From Pseudomonadota bacterium (GTDB lineage: Bacteria; Pseudomonadota; Gammaproteobacteria; Burkholderiales; Burkholderiaceae): a DNA stretch of 5,765 nt. Under the pieces are notes generated by a model. That model ran no database searches and was not told the origin of the DNA. It saw nothing but the letters and a program-made list of their open reading frames with translations. How positions within the stretch are numbered: position 1 is the stretch's first letter; the number at the start of each line of letters is the position of its first letter. The position numbers and the translations under genes were made by a program. The DNA lies in contig JAEZQX010000162.1 of the NCBI GenBank assembly GCA_023441105.1, positions 1 through 5,765 on the forward strand, written 5' to 3'. This document shows positions 5,636 to 5,765 of this stretch, one piece after another.

Positions 5636-5765
5636 TACCGCGCCTCCCTGGAACGGGCCGATGCTATCGCAGCTGCGGCAGCCGGCGGTGGTATCGTGCA
5701 GTGCGCCGGTGGGCCTGGTGGCACCGGGCGCCTTCCCCGAGGCCCCCAGGAATGCAGCCCAGCCA
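5636..5765. promoter_or_regulatory. Upstream region of gntK, possible start of a divergent gene
   Basis: This should carry the gntK promoter, but no good -35/-10 pair is visible; GATA-containing stretches on the minus strand are only weak candidates. It holds a 10-bp palindrome CGCAGCTGCG (5668-5677) and a 6-bp inverted repeat CCGGTG/CACCGG (5706-5711 and 5722-5727, 10-nt loop). On the plus strand, ATG at 5752 lies 9 nt after GAGG (5739-5742) and begins Met-Gln-Pro-Ser before the window ends. It could start a divergent gene, but too little is visible to identify it. Confidence 0.3.
5643..5649 (-). promoter_or_regulatory. Ribosome binding site supporting the gntK TTG start
   Basis: AGGGAGG on the minus strand lies 7 nt before TTG at 5635. 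With no in-frame ATG between it and the Walker A motif, this site decides the start. Confidence 0.75.

Noticed and set aside
5706..5727. Inverted repeat CCGGTG/CACCGG as a terminator or attenuator
   Set aside because: Only 6 bp with a 10-nt loop and no T tract, so it is expected often in DNA of this composition.

Overview
The window is high-GC DNA with compact, mostly protein-coding content. It looks like a chromosomal segment of a Pseudomonadota bacterium, probably beta- or gammaproteobacterial. That placement rests on the gene families and base composition only; no rRNA or lineage marker is present. Five genes can be supported. There are no RNA genes, insertion sequences, CRISPR arrays or phage genes.

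Left to right: positions 1-145 hold no gene I can support, only a GC-rich hairpin. Next come three genes on the minus strand, transcribed right to left in the order eda (3565-2912), an SMP-30/gluconolactonase-family sugar lactonase (2877-1852) and an AMP-forming acyl-CoA synthetase (1822-146). The gaps between them are only 34 and 29 nt, so they probably form one operon. A 71-bp divergent intergenic region (3566-3636) with one AT-rich island separates eda from zwf (glucose-6-phosphate dehydrogenase, plus strand, 3637-5127). zwf then runs tail to tail into gntK (gluconokinase, minus strand, 5635-5108), with a 20-bp overlap of the two coding ends. Positions 5636-5765 are upstream of gntK and may include the start of a divergent gene.

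Metabolically, four of the five genes fit the Entner-Doudoroff/gluconate node. G6PDH makes 6-phosphogluconolactone. A lactonase can open sugar lactones to aldonic acids. Gluconokinase makes 6-phosphogluconate from gluconate. KDPG aldolase splits KDPG into pyruvate and glyceraldehyde-3-phosphate. The dehydratase Edd and a recognisable 6-phosphogluconolactonase (Pgl) are not in the window. The acyl-CoA synthetase at the end of the eda operon is the odd member.

This is mostly ordinary central-carbon metabolism and I see no evidence of a new system. The points most worth a second look are the lactonase and acyl-CoA synthetase downstream of eda, a low-complexity insertion of about 38 residues in the lactonase, an Ala-rich insertion with a 9-bp tandem repeat in the synthetase, and the convergent zwf/gntK overlap. 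Three of the five genes appear to start at GTG or TTG.
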